Of a DNA stretch of 64,000 bases, positions 51,890 through 60,053 are shown one piece after another. The position numbers and the translations under genes are program-made. The notes below the pieces were generated by a model that searched no databases, was not told the DNA's origin, and was given only the letters and a program-made list of their open reading frames with translations. Each line of letters starts with the position of its first letter. Position 1 is the stretch's first letter. Where the stretch lies: NCBI GenBank assembly GCA_013204985.1, contig JABMLG010000003.1, forward strand, positions 248,001 to 312,000, read 5' to 3'. Source of the stretch: Microbacteriaceae bacterium VKM Ac-2855 (lineage in GTDB: Bacteria > Actinomycetota > Actinomycetes > Actinomycetales > Microbacteriaceae).

Positions 51890-52939
51890 ATGCATGGTGA
51901 GTACAAGGTCCCCGGCGGCAAGCTCGTTGTGGTCGACCTCGACGTGATCGACGGCGCGTTCGCGAACTTCCGGCTCGCCGGTGATTTCTTCCTCGAGCCC
52001 GACACGGCGCTCGACGACATCGATCGCGCGGTCACCGGGCTGCCCGAGGAGAGCGACGCGAAGTCCATCGCCGCGGCCATCCGTGCCGCGCTGCCGACGG
52101 ATGCGGTTCTGCTCGGTTTCACGCCGGAGGCGGTCGCGGTCGCGATCCGCCGCTCCCTGCAGCGCGCGACGACGTGGCGCGACTACGACTGGCAGATCGT
52201 GCACGAGAAGGCGGTCTCACCGGCGATGCACCTCGCGCTCGACGAGGTGCTCACCGCCGCGGTCGGGGAGGGGCGCCGGCAGCCGACGCTGCGCATCTGG
52301 GAGTGGGATCAGCCGGCGGTGGTGATCGGCAGCTTCCAGTCGCTGAAGAACGAGGTCGATCGCGAGAACGCCGCGAAGTTCGGCGTGGACGTCGTGCGCC
52401 GCATCTCGGGTGGCGGGGCGATGTTCATGGAGGCGGGCAGTGTGGTCACCTACTCGCTGTCGGTGCCGAGCGATCTCGTGCAAGGTCTGACCTTCGCCGA
52501 CTCGTACGCGTTCCTCGACGAATGGACGATCGTGGCGCTGCAATCGCTCGGAATCGACGCCCAGTACGTGCCGCTCAACGACATCACCTCGCCGACCGGC
52601 AAGATCGGCGGCGCCGCGCAGAAACGACTCGGCAGTGGCGCCGTCCTGCACCACGTCACGATGAGCTACGACATCGACGGCGAGAAGATGGTGCAGGTGC
52701 TGCGCATCGGCCGCGAGAAGCTCAGCGACAAGGGCATCGCCAGCGCCGTGAAGCGCGTCGATCCGCTGCGCAGCCAGACGGGACTCGCGCGCTCCGAGAT
52801 CATCGAGCGGATGAAGGCCACGTTCGTGCAGCTGCACGGCGGCGTCGTCGGATCCATCACGCCCGAGGAGTACGCAGCGGCGGAGGAGCTCGTGACGAGC
52901 AAGTTCGCGACGCCGGAATGGTTGAACCGGGTGCCGTGA
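51890..52939 (+). CDS. Lipoate-protein ligase family protein with N-terminal accessory domain
   Basis: The 349-residue protein joins an N-terminal domain of about 90 residues (EYKVPGGKLVVVDLDVIDG, FRLAGDFFLEPD) that normally follows the catalytic part in LplA, to a biotin/lipoate ligase core (MHLALDEVL, PAVVIGSFQSLKNEVD, the RRISGGGAMF active-site loop, TGKIGGAAQKRL with the catalytic Lys, LHHVTMSYD). So the domain order is permuted relative to E. coli LplA. It attaches lipoate (or octanoate) to E2/GcvH proteins. ATG 51890 is preceded by GGCTGACCTC only, a weak site. Confidence 0.88.
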   Translation: MHGEYKVPGGKLVVVDLDVIDGAFANFRLAGDFFLEPDTALDDIDRAVTGLPEESDAKSIAAAIRAALPTDAVLLGFTPEAVAVAIRRSLQRATTWRDYDWQIVHEKAVSPAMHLALDEVLTAAVGEGRRQPTLRIWEWDQPAVVIGSFQSLKNEVDRENAAKFGVDVVRRISGGGAMFMEAGSVVTYSLSVPSDLVQGLTFADSYAFLDEWTIVALQSLGIDAQYVPLNDITSPTGKIGGAAQKRLGSGAVLHHVTMSYDIDGEKMVQVLRIGREKLSDKGIASAVKRVDPLRSQTGLARSEIIERMKATFVQLHGGVVGSITPEEYAAAEELVTSKFATPEWLNRVP

Positions 52940-52957
52940 TTCCGTCGGGCCGTTCCG

Positions 52958-53269
52958 CTAGCTCGTGGCGAGCAGTTCCTGGTAGTCGGGGTGCTCCTCG
53001 ATGAACTCCGCGACGAAGGGGCAGACCGGCACGATCGCGCCTGCGAAGCGGCGGTGAGCGTCGTCCAGAGCGGCCTGGACGAGCGTGGCCCCCAGGCCCT
53101 CGTGCCGGTGGGCGGGATCGATCTCGGTGTGCAGGAACACCACGTCGTCGCCGCGCAACGCGTAATCCGCAAGCCCGACGTAGCTGCCGTCGACCCACAG
53201 CGTGTAGCGGGAGTCCTCCGCCTCGTGCCGTACTTCCGACCGTGACCCCGTTGCTGTCTTCGACTGCAT
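52958..53269 (-). CDS. GNAT N-acetyltransferase (YjdJ-type, small)
   Basis: From ATG 53269 the 103-residue protein has the single-domain short GNAT pattern: YTLWVDGSYVGLADYAL, the HTEIDPAHRHEGLGATLVQAALDDA acetyl-CoA loop and a VCPFVAEFIEEHPDYQELL end. Substrate unknown. AAGGAGAG precedes the start by ten bases. Confidence 0.88.
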   Translation of the reverse strand: MQSKTATGSRSEVRHEAEDSRYTLWVDGSYVGLADYALRGDDVVFLHTEIDPAHRHEGLGATLVQAALDDAHRRFAGAIVPVCPFVAEFIEEHPDYQELLATS

Positions 53270-53389
53270 CGTCGCTCGCTCTCCTTCGATTTCCGGGCAC
53301 GCCTCACGAGGCGGCCCGGGCACACACTACGCCGACCGTCCTGGGCGAGCACCGCAGAAACGCGCAGCGTCGTGTTGGACGCTGGCACA

Positions 53390-54316
53390 ATGGACGTCGT
53401 GCCAGGGTCGATCGAGGCCGCGGATGCGGCGAGCGCGGCCGTCGACGAACCCGCGGCCGTGCATCCGGAGTTCGCGGACGGCGCCCCGAGTCGCGTACTG
53501 CACGCTGACAATCTCGCGGTGCTGCCGAGCCTGCCGGACGAGAGTTTCGCGGTCGTCTACCTCGACCCGCCGTTCAACACCGGTCGCGTGCAGACCCGTC
53601 GCACCACGACCTCGGTGCGTTCTGCGACCGGCACGGTGGCGGGCTTCAAGGGCCGCAGCTACGAGCGGATCAAGGGGGATCTGCTGCGCTACGACGACCG
53701 GTTCGAGGACTACTGGTCCTTCCTCGAGCCGCGGCTGGCCGAGGCGTGGCGGGTGCTCGCCGACGACGGGACGCTCTACCTGCATCTGGACTACCGCGAG
53801 GCGCACTACGCGAAGGTCCTCCTCGATGCCCTGTTCGGGCGTGAGAGTTTCCTCAACGAGATCATCTGGGCGTACGACTACGGAGCGAAGGCCACGCGCA
53901 AATGGCCGACCAAGCACGACACGATCCTCGTCTACGTGAAGAATCCGAAGAGTTACTACTTCGATTCGGCCGCGGTCGACCGTGAGCCGTACATGGCACC
54001 CGGCCTGGTCACGCCCGAGAAGGCCGAGATGGGCAAGCGCCCCACCGACGTCTGGTGGCACACCATCGTCTCGCCGACCGGCCGCGAGAAGACCGGCTAT
54101 CCGACGCAGAAGCCCGAAGGCGTGCTGCGACGGATCGTGCAGGCGTCCAGCCGCGAAGGCGACTGGGTGCTCGACTTCTTCGCCGGCTCGGGCACCACGG
54201 GCGCCGTCGCGCACGCTCTCGGCCGCCGCTTCGTCCTGGTCGACGAGCATCCCGATGCGATCGAGGTCATGCGCCGCCGCTTCACCGCGCTGACCCCGCC
54301 TCCCACCTTCACCTGA
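53390..54316 (+). CDS. Orphan site-specific DNA methyltransferase (beta-class)
   Basis: The 308-residue protein has motif IV DPPFNTG (near residue 63), then later FAGSGTTG (motif I) in the C-terminal half, with GYPTQKPEGVLRRIV before it. The order IV before I marks the beta class of adenine-N6 or cytosine-N4 methylases. No restriction enzyme is adjacent, so it may be a regulatory or house-keeping orphan. ATG 53390 is preferred; GTG 53372 adds six residues. Target site unknown. Confidence 0.88.
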   Translation: MDVVPGSIEAADAASAAVDEPAAVHPEFADGAPSRVLHADNLAVLPSLPDESFAVVYLDPPFNTGRVQTRRTTTSVRSATGTVAGFKGRSYERIKGDLLRYDDRFEDYWSFLEPRLAEAWRVLADDGTLYLHLDYREAHYAKVLLDALFGRESFLNEIIWAYDYGAKATRKWPTKHDTILVYVKNPKSYYFDSAAVDREPYMAPGLVTPEKAEMGKRPTDVWWHTIVSPTGREKTGYPTQKPEGVLRRIVQASSREGDWVLDFFAGSGTTGAVAHALGRRFVLVDEHPDAIEVMRRRFTALTPPPTFT

Positions 54317-54422
54317 TCAGACACGTCGCCGGAGCCGTCCGCCGACTTCCGCGACTTTTCGCATCAGGTGAGGGCGTCTACCGATACACCACGCTGCCGG
54401 ACGCAACCCACCTGCAGTCGTA

Positions 54423-55682
54423 CTACTTGCCGCCGAGGGTCGCCAGCAGGTGTTGAATGCTCGACGTCTCGGCAGCCGGGTCGGGGCTACCCGAGCGCAC
54501 GGATGAGAGGACGGGGTCGATCTGCTGGTCGACGTAGGTCCACGTCTGGCAGTTCGCCGCGCTCAGATCCGGCTCCGCGTCGTCCCAGGCCGCCTCGAGG
54601 TCCGTGGCTCGCGCCTTCGCGCCGGCCTGGTCGCCGCTGGTGACGAGAGCGAGGGTGTCGGAAGTGATCGTCTGGAAGTTCTGAACGTCGGCGGCGGGGA
54701 AGTCGGCGTGTACTGAGGCCTGCGCGTCGGCTGCGGATAGCGTGCCTGTCGCGTCGCAGGCCGGGGCTGCACCCTCGGGTGCCGGGGTCGTGTGCGGCTG
54801 ACTGTTGGTGAAGGCGAGCAGTCCGACGACGGCGACGGCGAGGACTGCCAGCGCGATGAGGGAGCGTCGCTCGCGCGCGACCGGCGGTGTGCGATGCTCT
54901 GCCGCACCTTTGTCGATGTCGGCCTTGCTGAGGCTGAGGTAGATGACGGTCGCGAGGATCGCGAGCAGGAAGACGATGCTGGTGACGAAGGTGCCCAGGC
55001 CCAGGCCTTGTTCGTCGGGGGAGAGGCCGAGCCAGTCGCCGATGTTCGCGCCGAGGGGGCGGGTGAGGATGTACGCGATCCAGAACGCGAGCACGGGGTT
55101 CGCTCCGTAGCGCCACAGGCCGGTGATGATCGCGATCAGCGCGAGCGGCAGCAGGATCGAGATGCCGGGGCCCCAGCCGGTGAGTTCGAGGGTCCAGTCG
55201 CCGAGGGCCGTGCCGAGTGCGAAGGTGACGAGGACGGTGAGCCAGTAGAACGCCTCTCTCGGGCTGGTGTCGATGCTGTGGATGGAGAGGGTGCGCTCGT
55301 TCGCCCACCAGATGCCGAAGACGACGGCTAAGAAGATGGAGAAGACGAGGGAGCTGGCCCAGAGGGGCACTCCGAGCTGGTCGGTGAGGATGTCGGTGAG
55401 CAGGGTGCCGGTAACGCTCATCACGACGACGGTCAGCCAGTAGGCGGCAGGCAGGTAGCGACGTAACCGCATCTGCACGGTGAGCACGACCGCGGTGACG
55501 ATGATGAAGATGATGGCGGTGGCGATGAGGCCGACGCCGAGGACCATGTTGATCCAGTCGGCGAAGCTTTCACCGACGGTGGTGCAGAGGATTTTGATGA
55601 TCCAGAACCAGATCGTGACCTCGGGGACCTTGCTGAGCAGCCGCCGGGTCCGTGCGGTCGAGGTCGTCGTTGAAATGTCCAT
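54423..55682 (-). CDS. Multi-pass membrane protein (COG4705-like) with C-terminal extension
   Basis: The 419-residue protein has about eight helices, with KVPEVTIWFWIIKILCTTVGESFADW at the start and NERTLSIHSIDTSPREAFYWLTVLVTFALGTALGDW and FWIAYILTRPLGANIGDW, which recur in the protein at 58592-59410. After helix 8 there is a further helix (LIALAVLAVAVVGLLAF) and a ~110-residue external domain with Cys residues (PACDAT, ANCQTW). ATG 55682 (MDISTTTS) is used. Function unknown; the extra domain is not seen in the paralogue. Confidence 0.8.
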   Translation of the reverse strand: MDISTTTSTARTRRLLSKVPEVTIWFWIIKILCTTVGESFADWINMVLGVGLIATAIIFIIVTAVVLTVQMRLRRYLPAAYWLTVVVMSVTGTLLTDILTDQLGVPLWASSLVFSIFLAVVFGIWWANERTLSIHSIDTSPREAFYWLTVLVTFALGTALGDWTLELTGWGPGISILLPLALIAIITGLWRYGANPVLAFWIAYILTRPLGANIGDWLGLSPDEQGLGLGTFVTSIVFLLAILATVIYLSLSKADIDKGAAEHRTPPVARERRSLIALAVLAVAVVGLLAFTNSQPHTTPAPEGAAPACDATGTLSAADAQASVHADFPAADVQNFQTITSDTLALVTSGDQAGAKARATDLEAAWDDAEPDLSAANCQTWTYVDQQIDPVLSSVRSGSPDPAAETSSIQHLLATLGGK

Positions 55683-55914
55683 GCCCGCAGAGTCGCAGTC
55701 GGCGTAGGGGCGGTGACTTGGGATGCACCCCACTGCGTTGTGTTTGCTCACAGCGACCCCGAGAAGCAGGATCCGGAGAGGGCACGCGCGGCCCTGCAGC
55801 GTGGCTATTCGCGTTTTCACAACGGATGCGGGGAAAGATTCCGGTCGCGCGCGGATGAGGGTTCGTAGCGTGGAACCCTCGGCGTCGATGCGCTGGGAGA
55901 CGAGGACGACGCTG

Positions 55915-56622
55915 ATGCCGAACGCGGAGTCGATGCCGGATGCGACGATCGCCTATCGGGCGGCGCGTCGATGGCCGCTGATCTCGGCGAGCCTCGCCGT
56001 GGTGCTCACCGGCCTCTTGGCGGCGCTGATCTTCTACCGTGAGCGCGGCTTGCCATTCGGGTTCGATACCGCCTGGATGAGCGAGGTCATCGAGCACCGG
56101 TCGACGTTCTGGCTGATCCCGTCGCTGGTCATGAACAGCCTCGGGGGCGGTATTCTCGGCGCCGTCGTGATCCCTCTGGCCGTGTTCGCGGCGCTGTTGA
56201 TCTGGCGAGGTCGATGGGCAGCCACCTATTTCGCCATCGCCGCGCCGCTCAGCGGTTTTCTGGTGCAACTGCTGAAGAACGCGGTCGGTCGTCCTCGGCC
56301 GCTGGAGATCCTCGTCAACGCCGACTTCGGCTCCTTCCCGTCCGGCCACAGCGCGAACGCGGCCACGACCGCGGTGGTCCTCGCGATCGTGTTCCCGCTG
56401 TGGTGGATCCGCATCGCCGGAGCCGTTTACACGATCGCGATGATGCTCAGCCGCACCTACCTCGGTGCGCACTGGATCTCCGATACCGTCGGCGGGCTGC
56501 TGCTGGGTGTCGGGGTGGCGCTGATGGTGTGGGCACCGCTCGCGGTGCGGCTGCACACCGAACGCGCCGCGTCGCCACCGCCGCTGTGGCGTCGCATCGC
56601 CCGGCGCCGCGGCTTTCAGTGA
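55915..56622 (+). CDS. PAP2-family membrane phosphatase
   Basis: The 235-residue protein carries the three PAP2 motifs: KNAVGRPRP, PSGHSANA and SRTYLGAHWISD, within five to six helices. Such enzymes dephosphorylate lipid phosphates at the outer membrane face, for example undecaprenyl diphosphate. ATG 55915 is used; in-frame starts back to 55723 give polar leaders without homology. It lies near UppP (57582-58418), and both could recycle the same lipid carrier. Confidence 0.88.
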   Translation: MPNAESMPDATIAYRAARRWPLISASLAVVLTGLLAALIFYRERGLPFGFDTAWMSEVIEHRSTFWLIPSLVMNSLGGGILGAVVIPLAVFAALLIWRGRWAATYFAIAAPLSGFLVQLLKNAVGRPRPLEILVNADFGSFPSGHSANAATTAVVLAIVFPLWWIRIAGAVYTIAMMLSRTYLGAHWISDTVGGLLLGVGVALMVWAPLAVRLHTERAASPPPLWRRIARRRGFQ

Positions 56623-56629
56623 CGACTCG

Positions 56630-57391
56630 TCACCGTAGGGGTCTCACGAGGTCTCCTCGAAGGATCATCAGGAGGACGACGGCGGCGAGCGAACCGGACG
56701 CGACCAGGGCTGCGAGCACGACGATCTGGAAGGCCCCCGCGGCGACGGGCGAGAGCCCGCCGAAGACGGCGCCGACGAACGCGCCGGGCAGGACGACGAG
56801 TCCTGTCGTCCTGGTCTGATCGGTCAACGGCACCAGCCCGGTCCAGGCCGCCTCCCGCGCCAGGCCGATCGTGGCCTGTCGCGGCCGGGCGCCGAGGGCC
56901 AGCCAGCCTTCGACCTGATCCCACCGGTCGGCGAGCGTCGCGGACAGTGCTCGTCCGGTGACGGTCGCGACGATCATCGAGCCGCCGATGAGGATCCCGC
57001 CGACGGCGAGGAGATAGCGGCCGGTGAACGGCACCACCGCGAACCCGAAGACGATCGCGCCACTGAGCGCTACCCCGGTCGCCATCGCCGCAGCGACGGC
57101 GAGGACGGTGCGGCGGGTGCGTCCGAGACGGCCGGAAGCGGTGAACACCGCGGCGACGAGCATGACCGCCAGGAAGCCGAGCACCCAGCGGATGTCAGAG
57201 ATGACGCCCGAGAGGATCACGGCGAGGATCGCGAGCTGAGCGGCACCTCGCAGAATCGCCAGCGCCGGCCGGACGAACGAGCCGACCCCGAACGCGAGGA
57301 GCACGGCTGTCGAAACCGCCGCACAGAGCGCGACGGCCCCGATCACGGCGGCTGGCGTCAGATGTTCGATGAGCGCTCCTGGGTCATCCAC
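56630..57391 (-). CDS. ABC transporter permease, FetB/UPF0014 type
   Basis: The 253-residue membrane protein has seven helices and the FetB pattern: RGAAQLAILAVILSG, the RPRQATIGLAREAAWTGLVPLTDQTRTTGLVVLPGAFVG region. E. coli FetAB exports iron. No FetA-type ATPase gene is adjacent. GTG 57391 is the likely start, overlapped by a small upstream ORF. It is convergent with the PAP2 gene. Confidence 0.8.
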   Translation of the reverse strand: MDDPGALIEHLTPAAVIGAVALCAAVSTAVLLAFGVGSFVRPALAILRGAAQLAILAVILSGVISDIRWVLGFLAVMLVAAVFTASGRLGRTRRTVLAVAAAMATGVALSGAIVFGFAVVPFTGRYLLAVGGILIGGSMIVATVTGRALSATLADRWDQVEGWLALGARPRQATIGLAREAAWTGLVPLTDQTRTTGLVVLPGAFVGAVFGGLSPVAAGAFQIVVLAALVASGSLAAVVLLMILRGDLVRPLR

Positions 57392-57495
57392 GTGTTGCCC
57401 GTGAGGCCGAGGCGGCTCCCGATCTGGTCGGCGTAGAGCTGAGTCGCCCGATCGTCGTCGACACAGAGGGGGACGGCTTCACGACTCCACCGCAC
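57358..57495 (-). CDS. Possible small protein (45 aa) upstream of the FetB-like permease
   Basis: GTG 57495 has AAAGG six bases upstream and runs to TGA 57358, giving VRWSREAVPLCVDDDRATQL and ending WMTQERSSNI. It overlaps the permease start by 34 bases, as coupled genes do. It has no recognised family, and could be a leader peptide or a remnant of a longer gene, since the frame stays open to 57696 over uppP. Confidence 0.3.
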   Translation of the reverse strand: MRWSREAVPLCVDDDRATQLYADQIGSRLGLTGNTWMTQERSSNI

Positions 57496-57581
57496 GGGCA
57501 ACCTTTCACGGAGGTCAAAGACGGGGTACTGCCGGGCGCCCGTCCAGTGTGTCCGGTGCGCTCCCGGTGAGCAATCGGGCG

Positions 57582-58418
57582 TCAGCTCGCCGCGATCGTC
57601 CCGGTGAGCAGCAGCCCGGACAGGACGAGAGCCAAGGCGACGCGGTAGCCGACGAAGACGCCGAAGCCGTGGCCGGCGACGTAGCGCAACAGCCACGCGA
57701 TCGAGGCGTAGGCGACGAGGGAGGAGACGGCGGTGGCGATGAGGGTCGGGATCCAGCCGACGCTCGCGCTGACGTCGGACGCGGCCGTGGCCGCTTCGTA
57801 CGCACCGGCGGCGGTGAGCGCGGGAATGGAGAGGTAGAACGCGAACTTCGTCGCGGTCACCCGGTCAAGGCCCCGGAAGAGGCCGCCGCTGATGGTCGCT
57901 CCTGAGCGGGAGACGCCGGGGATCAACGCGACGCACTGCACCATCCCGATGATGATCACGTCCTTCAGCGTGATCGCCCGACGGTCTTTCGTCTCGGTGC
58001 TGACGCGTTCGGCGACGAGCATCACGACGCTCCAGCCGAGCAGCGCGGCGACGACGACCCACAGATTGCGCAGACCGCCGCTGATGACGTCCTTGCCCAG
58101 GAACCCGATGATCCCGATCGGGATCGACCCGAGGATGACGTACCAGGCGATGCGGTAGTTCGTCCGTTTGCGCTGCGAGGGGTGCCGCAGCCCCAAGAAC
58201 CAGGCGGTGGCGAGCTCGGCGATGTCTTTCCGGAAATACAGGAGGACGGCGGCGATCGCACCGATCTGAATGATCGCGGTGAACGCGGTCACGCCGGCGT
58301 CATCGACGCGCAGACCCATCAGCTTTTCCGTGATGGTGAGGTGCCCGGTGCTGGACACCGGGAGGAACTCGGTCAGCCCCTCGACGATGCCGAGAATGAT
58401 CGCCTGCAGAATATCCAT
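57582..58418 (-). CDS. uppP: Undecaprenyl-diphosphatase (BacA)
   Basis: The 278-residue membrane enzyme has the UppP motifs: ILGIVEGLTEFLPVSSTGHL with the catalytic Glu at the start, and ALIPGVSRSGATISGGL in the middle. Eight helices are visible. It recycles undecaprenyl diphosphate to the monophosphate for cell-wall synthesis; over-production gives bacitracin resistance. ATG 58418 opens MDILQAIILG. Confidence 0.96.
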   Translation of the reverse strand: MDILQAIILGIVEGLTEFLPVSSTGHLTITEKLMGLRVDDAGVTAFTAIIQIGAIAAVLLYFRKDIAELATAWFLGLRHPSQRKRTNYRIAWYVILGSIPIGIIGFLGKDVISGGLRNLWVVVAALLGWSVVMLVAERVSTETKDRRAITLKDVIIIGMVQCVALIPGVSRSGATISGGLFRGLDRVTATKFAFYLSIPALTAAGAYEAATAASDVSASVGWIPTLIATAVSSLVAYASIAWLLRYVAGHGFGVFVGYRVALALVLSGLLLTGTIAAS

Positions 58419-58591
58419 CGGATCCGTTCGTGGTGGGGGTGGGACGGGAACGCGGCCGGTCCGCCGAGCGCTTCCGAGAGTAGAGATTCCGGCGGGCGCG
58501 ATCGGGCGAAAACCGGGTCGCTGTGTGCATCTTCAACGCTCCCGGCGAAGAGCACAGGATTCGAGGTTGCCGGCTGCCCGAGCATGGCGGA

Positions 58592-59410
58592 ATGACGCAC
58601 CTCACCTCCTCGCGCCGACCGTCGCTGCTTCGCCCTCGAGACGGCGCCCTTGCCGGCTCCTACGCCGCATCGACGGTGCCGGAGGCGACGGCGCTGTTCT
58701 GGATCCTGAAGGTGTTGACCACCGGAATGGGCGAGACGGCGTCGGATTTTCTCGCCACAGCGTTCGACCCGGTGATCGTGGTCGGCGTGACCGGCCTCGT
58801 GTTCCTCGCGGCGGTGGGTCTGCAGTTCGCGGTGCGCCGCTACATCCCGTGGGTGTACTGGTTCGCGGTGTTGATGGTGAGCATCTTCGGCACCATGGCC
58901 GCCGACGTACTGCACGTCATCGCCGGCATCCCCTACCTCGTATCCACCGGTGTGTTCGCCGCAGCCCTCGCTGCGGTGTTCGTCCTGTGGTGGCGGAGCG
59001 AGCGGACTCTGTCGATCCACTCGATCACGACTCCGCGGCGCGCGCTGTTCTACTGGCTCGCCGTGTCCGGCACCTTCGCTCTGGGTACCGCCGCCGGTGA
59101 CCTCACCGCGTCGACCCTCGGTTTCGGCTACCTGCCTTCCGCCGCACTGTTCGGAGGGATGATCGCGATCCCCGCTCTCGCGCACCGGTTCGTGGGGATG
59201 AACGCGGTGCTCGCGTTCTGGTTCGCGTACGTCGTCACCCGACCGTTGGGCGCCTCGGTGTGCGACTGGCTCGCCGACCCGGTGAGTCACAGCGGTCTCG
59301 AGCTGGGCACGGGACCTGTCACGCTGGCCGCCCTCGCGGTGTTCCTGCTGCTGGTCGGCACGATCGCGCTCGGCAGGCGCCGACACGACCGCGCATCCGT
59401 TCTCGGGTGA
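58592..59410 (+). CDS. Multi-pass membrane protein, paralogue of the 54423-55682 product
   Basis: The 272-residue protein has about eight helices and shares with its relative VPEATALFWILKVLTTGMGETASDF, SERTLSIHSITTPRRALFYWL, FALGTAAGDL and FWFAYVVTRPLGASVCDW. It lacks the external C-terminal domain. ATG 58592 (MTHLTSSRRP) has only GGCGGA upstream. Function unknown (COG4705-type). It is placed between uppP and a DedA gene, which suggests an envelope role by context only. Confidence 0.78.
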   Translation: MTHLTSSRRPSLLRPRDGALAGSYAASTVPEATALFWILKVLTTGMGETASDFLATAFDPVIVVGVTGLVFLAAVGLQFAVRRYIPWVYWFAVLMVSIFGTMAADVLHVIAGIPYLVSTGVFAAALAAVFVLWWRSERTLSIHSITTPRRALFYWLAVSGTFALGTAAGDLTASTLGFGYLPSAALFGGMIAIPALAHRFVGMNAVLAFWFAYVVTRPLGASVCDWLADPVSHSGLELGTGPVTLAALAVFLLLVGTIALGRRRHDRASVLG

Positions 59411-59426
59411 CGGTCAGCGGCCGTGG

Positions 59427-60053
59427 TCAGGCTTCGCGGCGGGCACGGTTCTTCTGCCGCCAGTAGGTGAGGGCGATGCCGGCGAGGCTGATCACGACGA
59501 TGCCGACGAGGACGACATCGATGTACTTCCCGACGAAGTCCGCGACTCCGGGGATCTGGCCGAGGAAGAAGCCGAGCAGGATGACTCCGGTGGACCACAC
59601 GGCGGCGCCGAGGGCGTTGAAGCCGACGAAGTGGACGTAGTGCATCTTGCCGACGCCCGCGGCGACGGGCGCGAAGGTGCGAACGACCGGCACGAAGCGG
59701 GCGATGGTGACGGCCCAGCCGCCGAAGCGGTCGAAGAACGACTGGGTGCGGGCGACGCTGGAGCGGCTGAACAAACCACTCTCTTTCCGTTCGAAGATGC
59801 GGGGGCCGGTTTCACGCCCGATGATGAATCCGAGCTGGTCGCCGAGGAATGCGGAGATGGCGACCAGCAGGATCACGAGCCACACGGGTAGACCGATCAC
59901 CCCGGTGGCGACGAAGACTCCGGTGAAGAAGAGCAGGGTGTCGCCGGGGAGGAAGAACCCGATCAGCAGTCCGGTCTCGACGAACGCGATCAGGCAGACG
60001 AGGGCGATCGCCCAGGGGCCGGCGCCGTCGAGAAGGGCTTGGGGGTCGATCAT
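59427..60053 (-). CDS. DedA-family membrane protein
   Basis: The 208-residue protein has the DedA/SNARE-associated pattern: FVETGLLIGFFLPGDTLLFFTGVF, FLGDQLGFIIGRETGPRIFE, RFVPVVRTFAPVAAGVGKMHYVHFVGFNALGAAVWSTG. DedA proteins move lipid carriers such as C55-P across the membrane. ATG 60053 overlaps the kinase stop (ATGA), so it is the third gene of the operon RR-HK-DedA and probably a target of that system. Confidence 0.93.
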   Translation of the reverse strand: MIDPQALLDGAGPWAIALVCLIAFVETGLLIGFFLPGDTLLFFTGVFVATGVIGLPVWLVILLVAISAFLGDQLGFIIGRETGPRIFERKESGLFSRSSVARTQSFFDRFGGWAVTIARFVPVVRTFAPVAAGVGKMHYVHFVGFNALGAAVWSTGVILLGFFLGQIPGVADFVGKYIDVVLVGIVVISLAGIALTYWRQKNRARREA

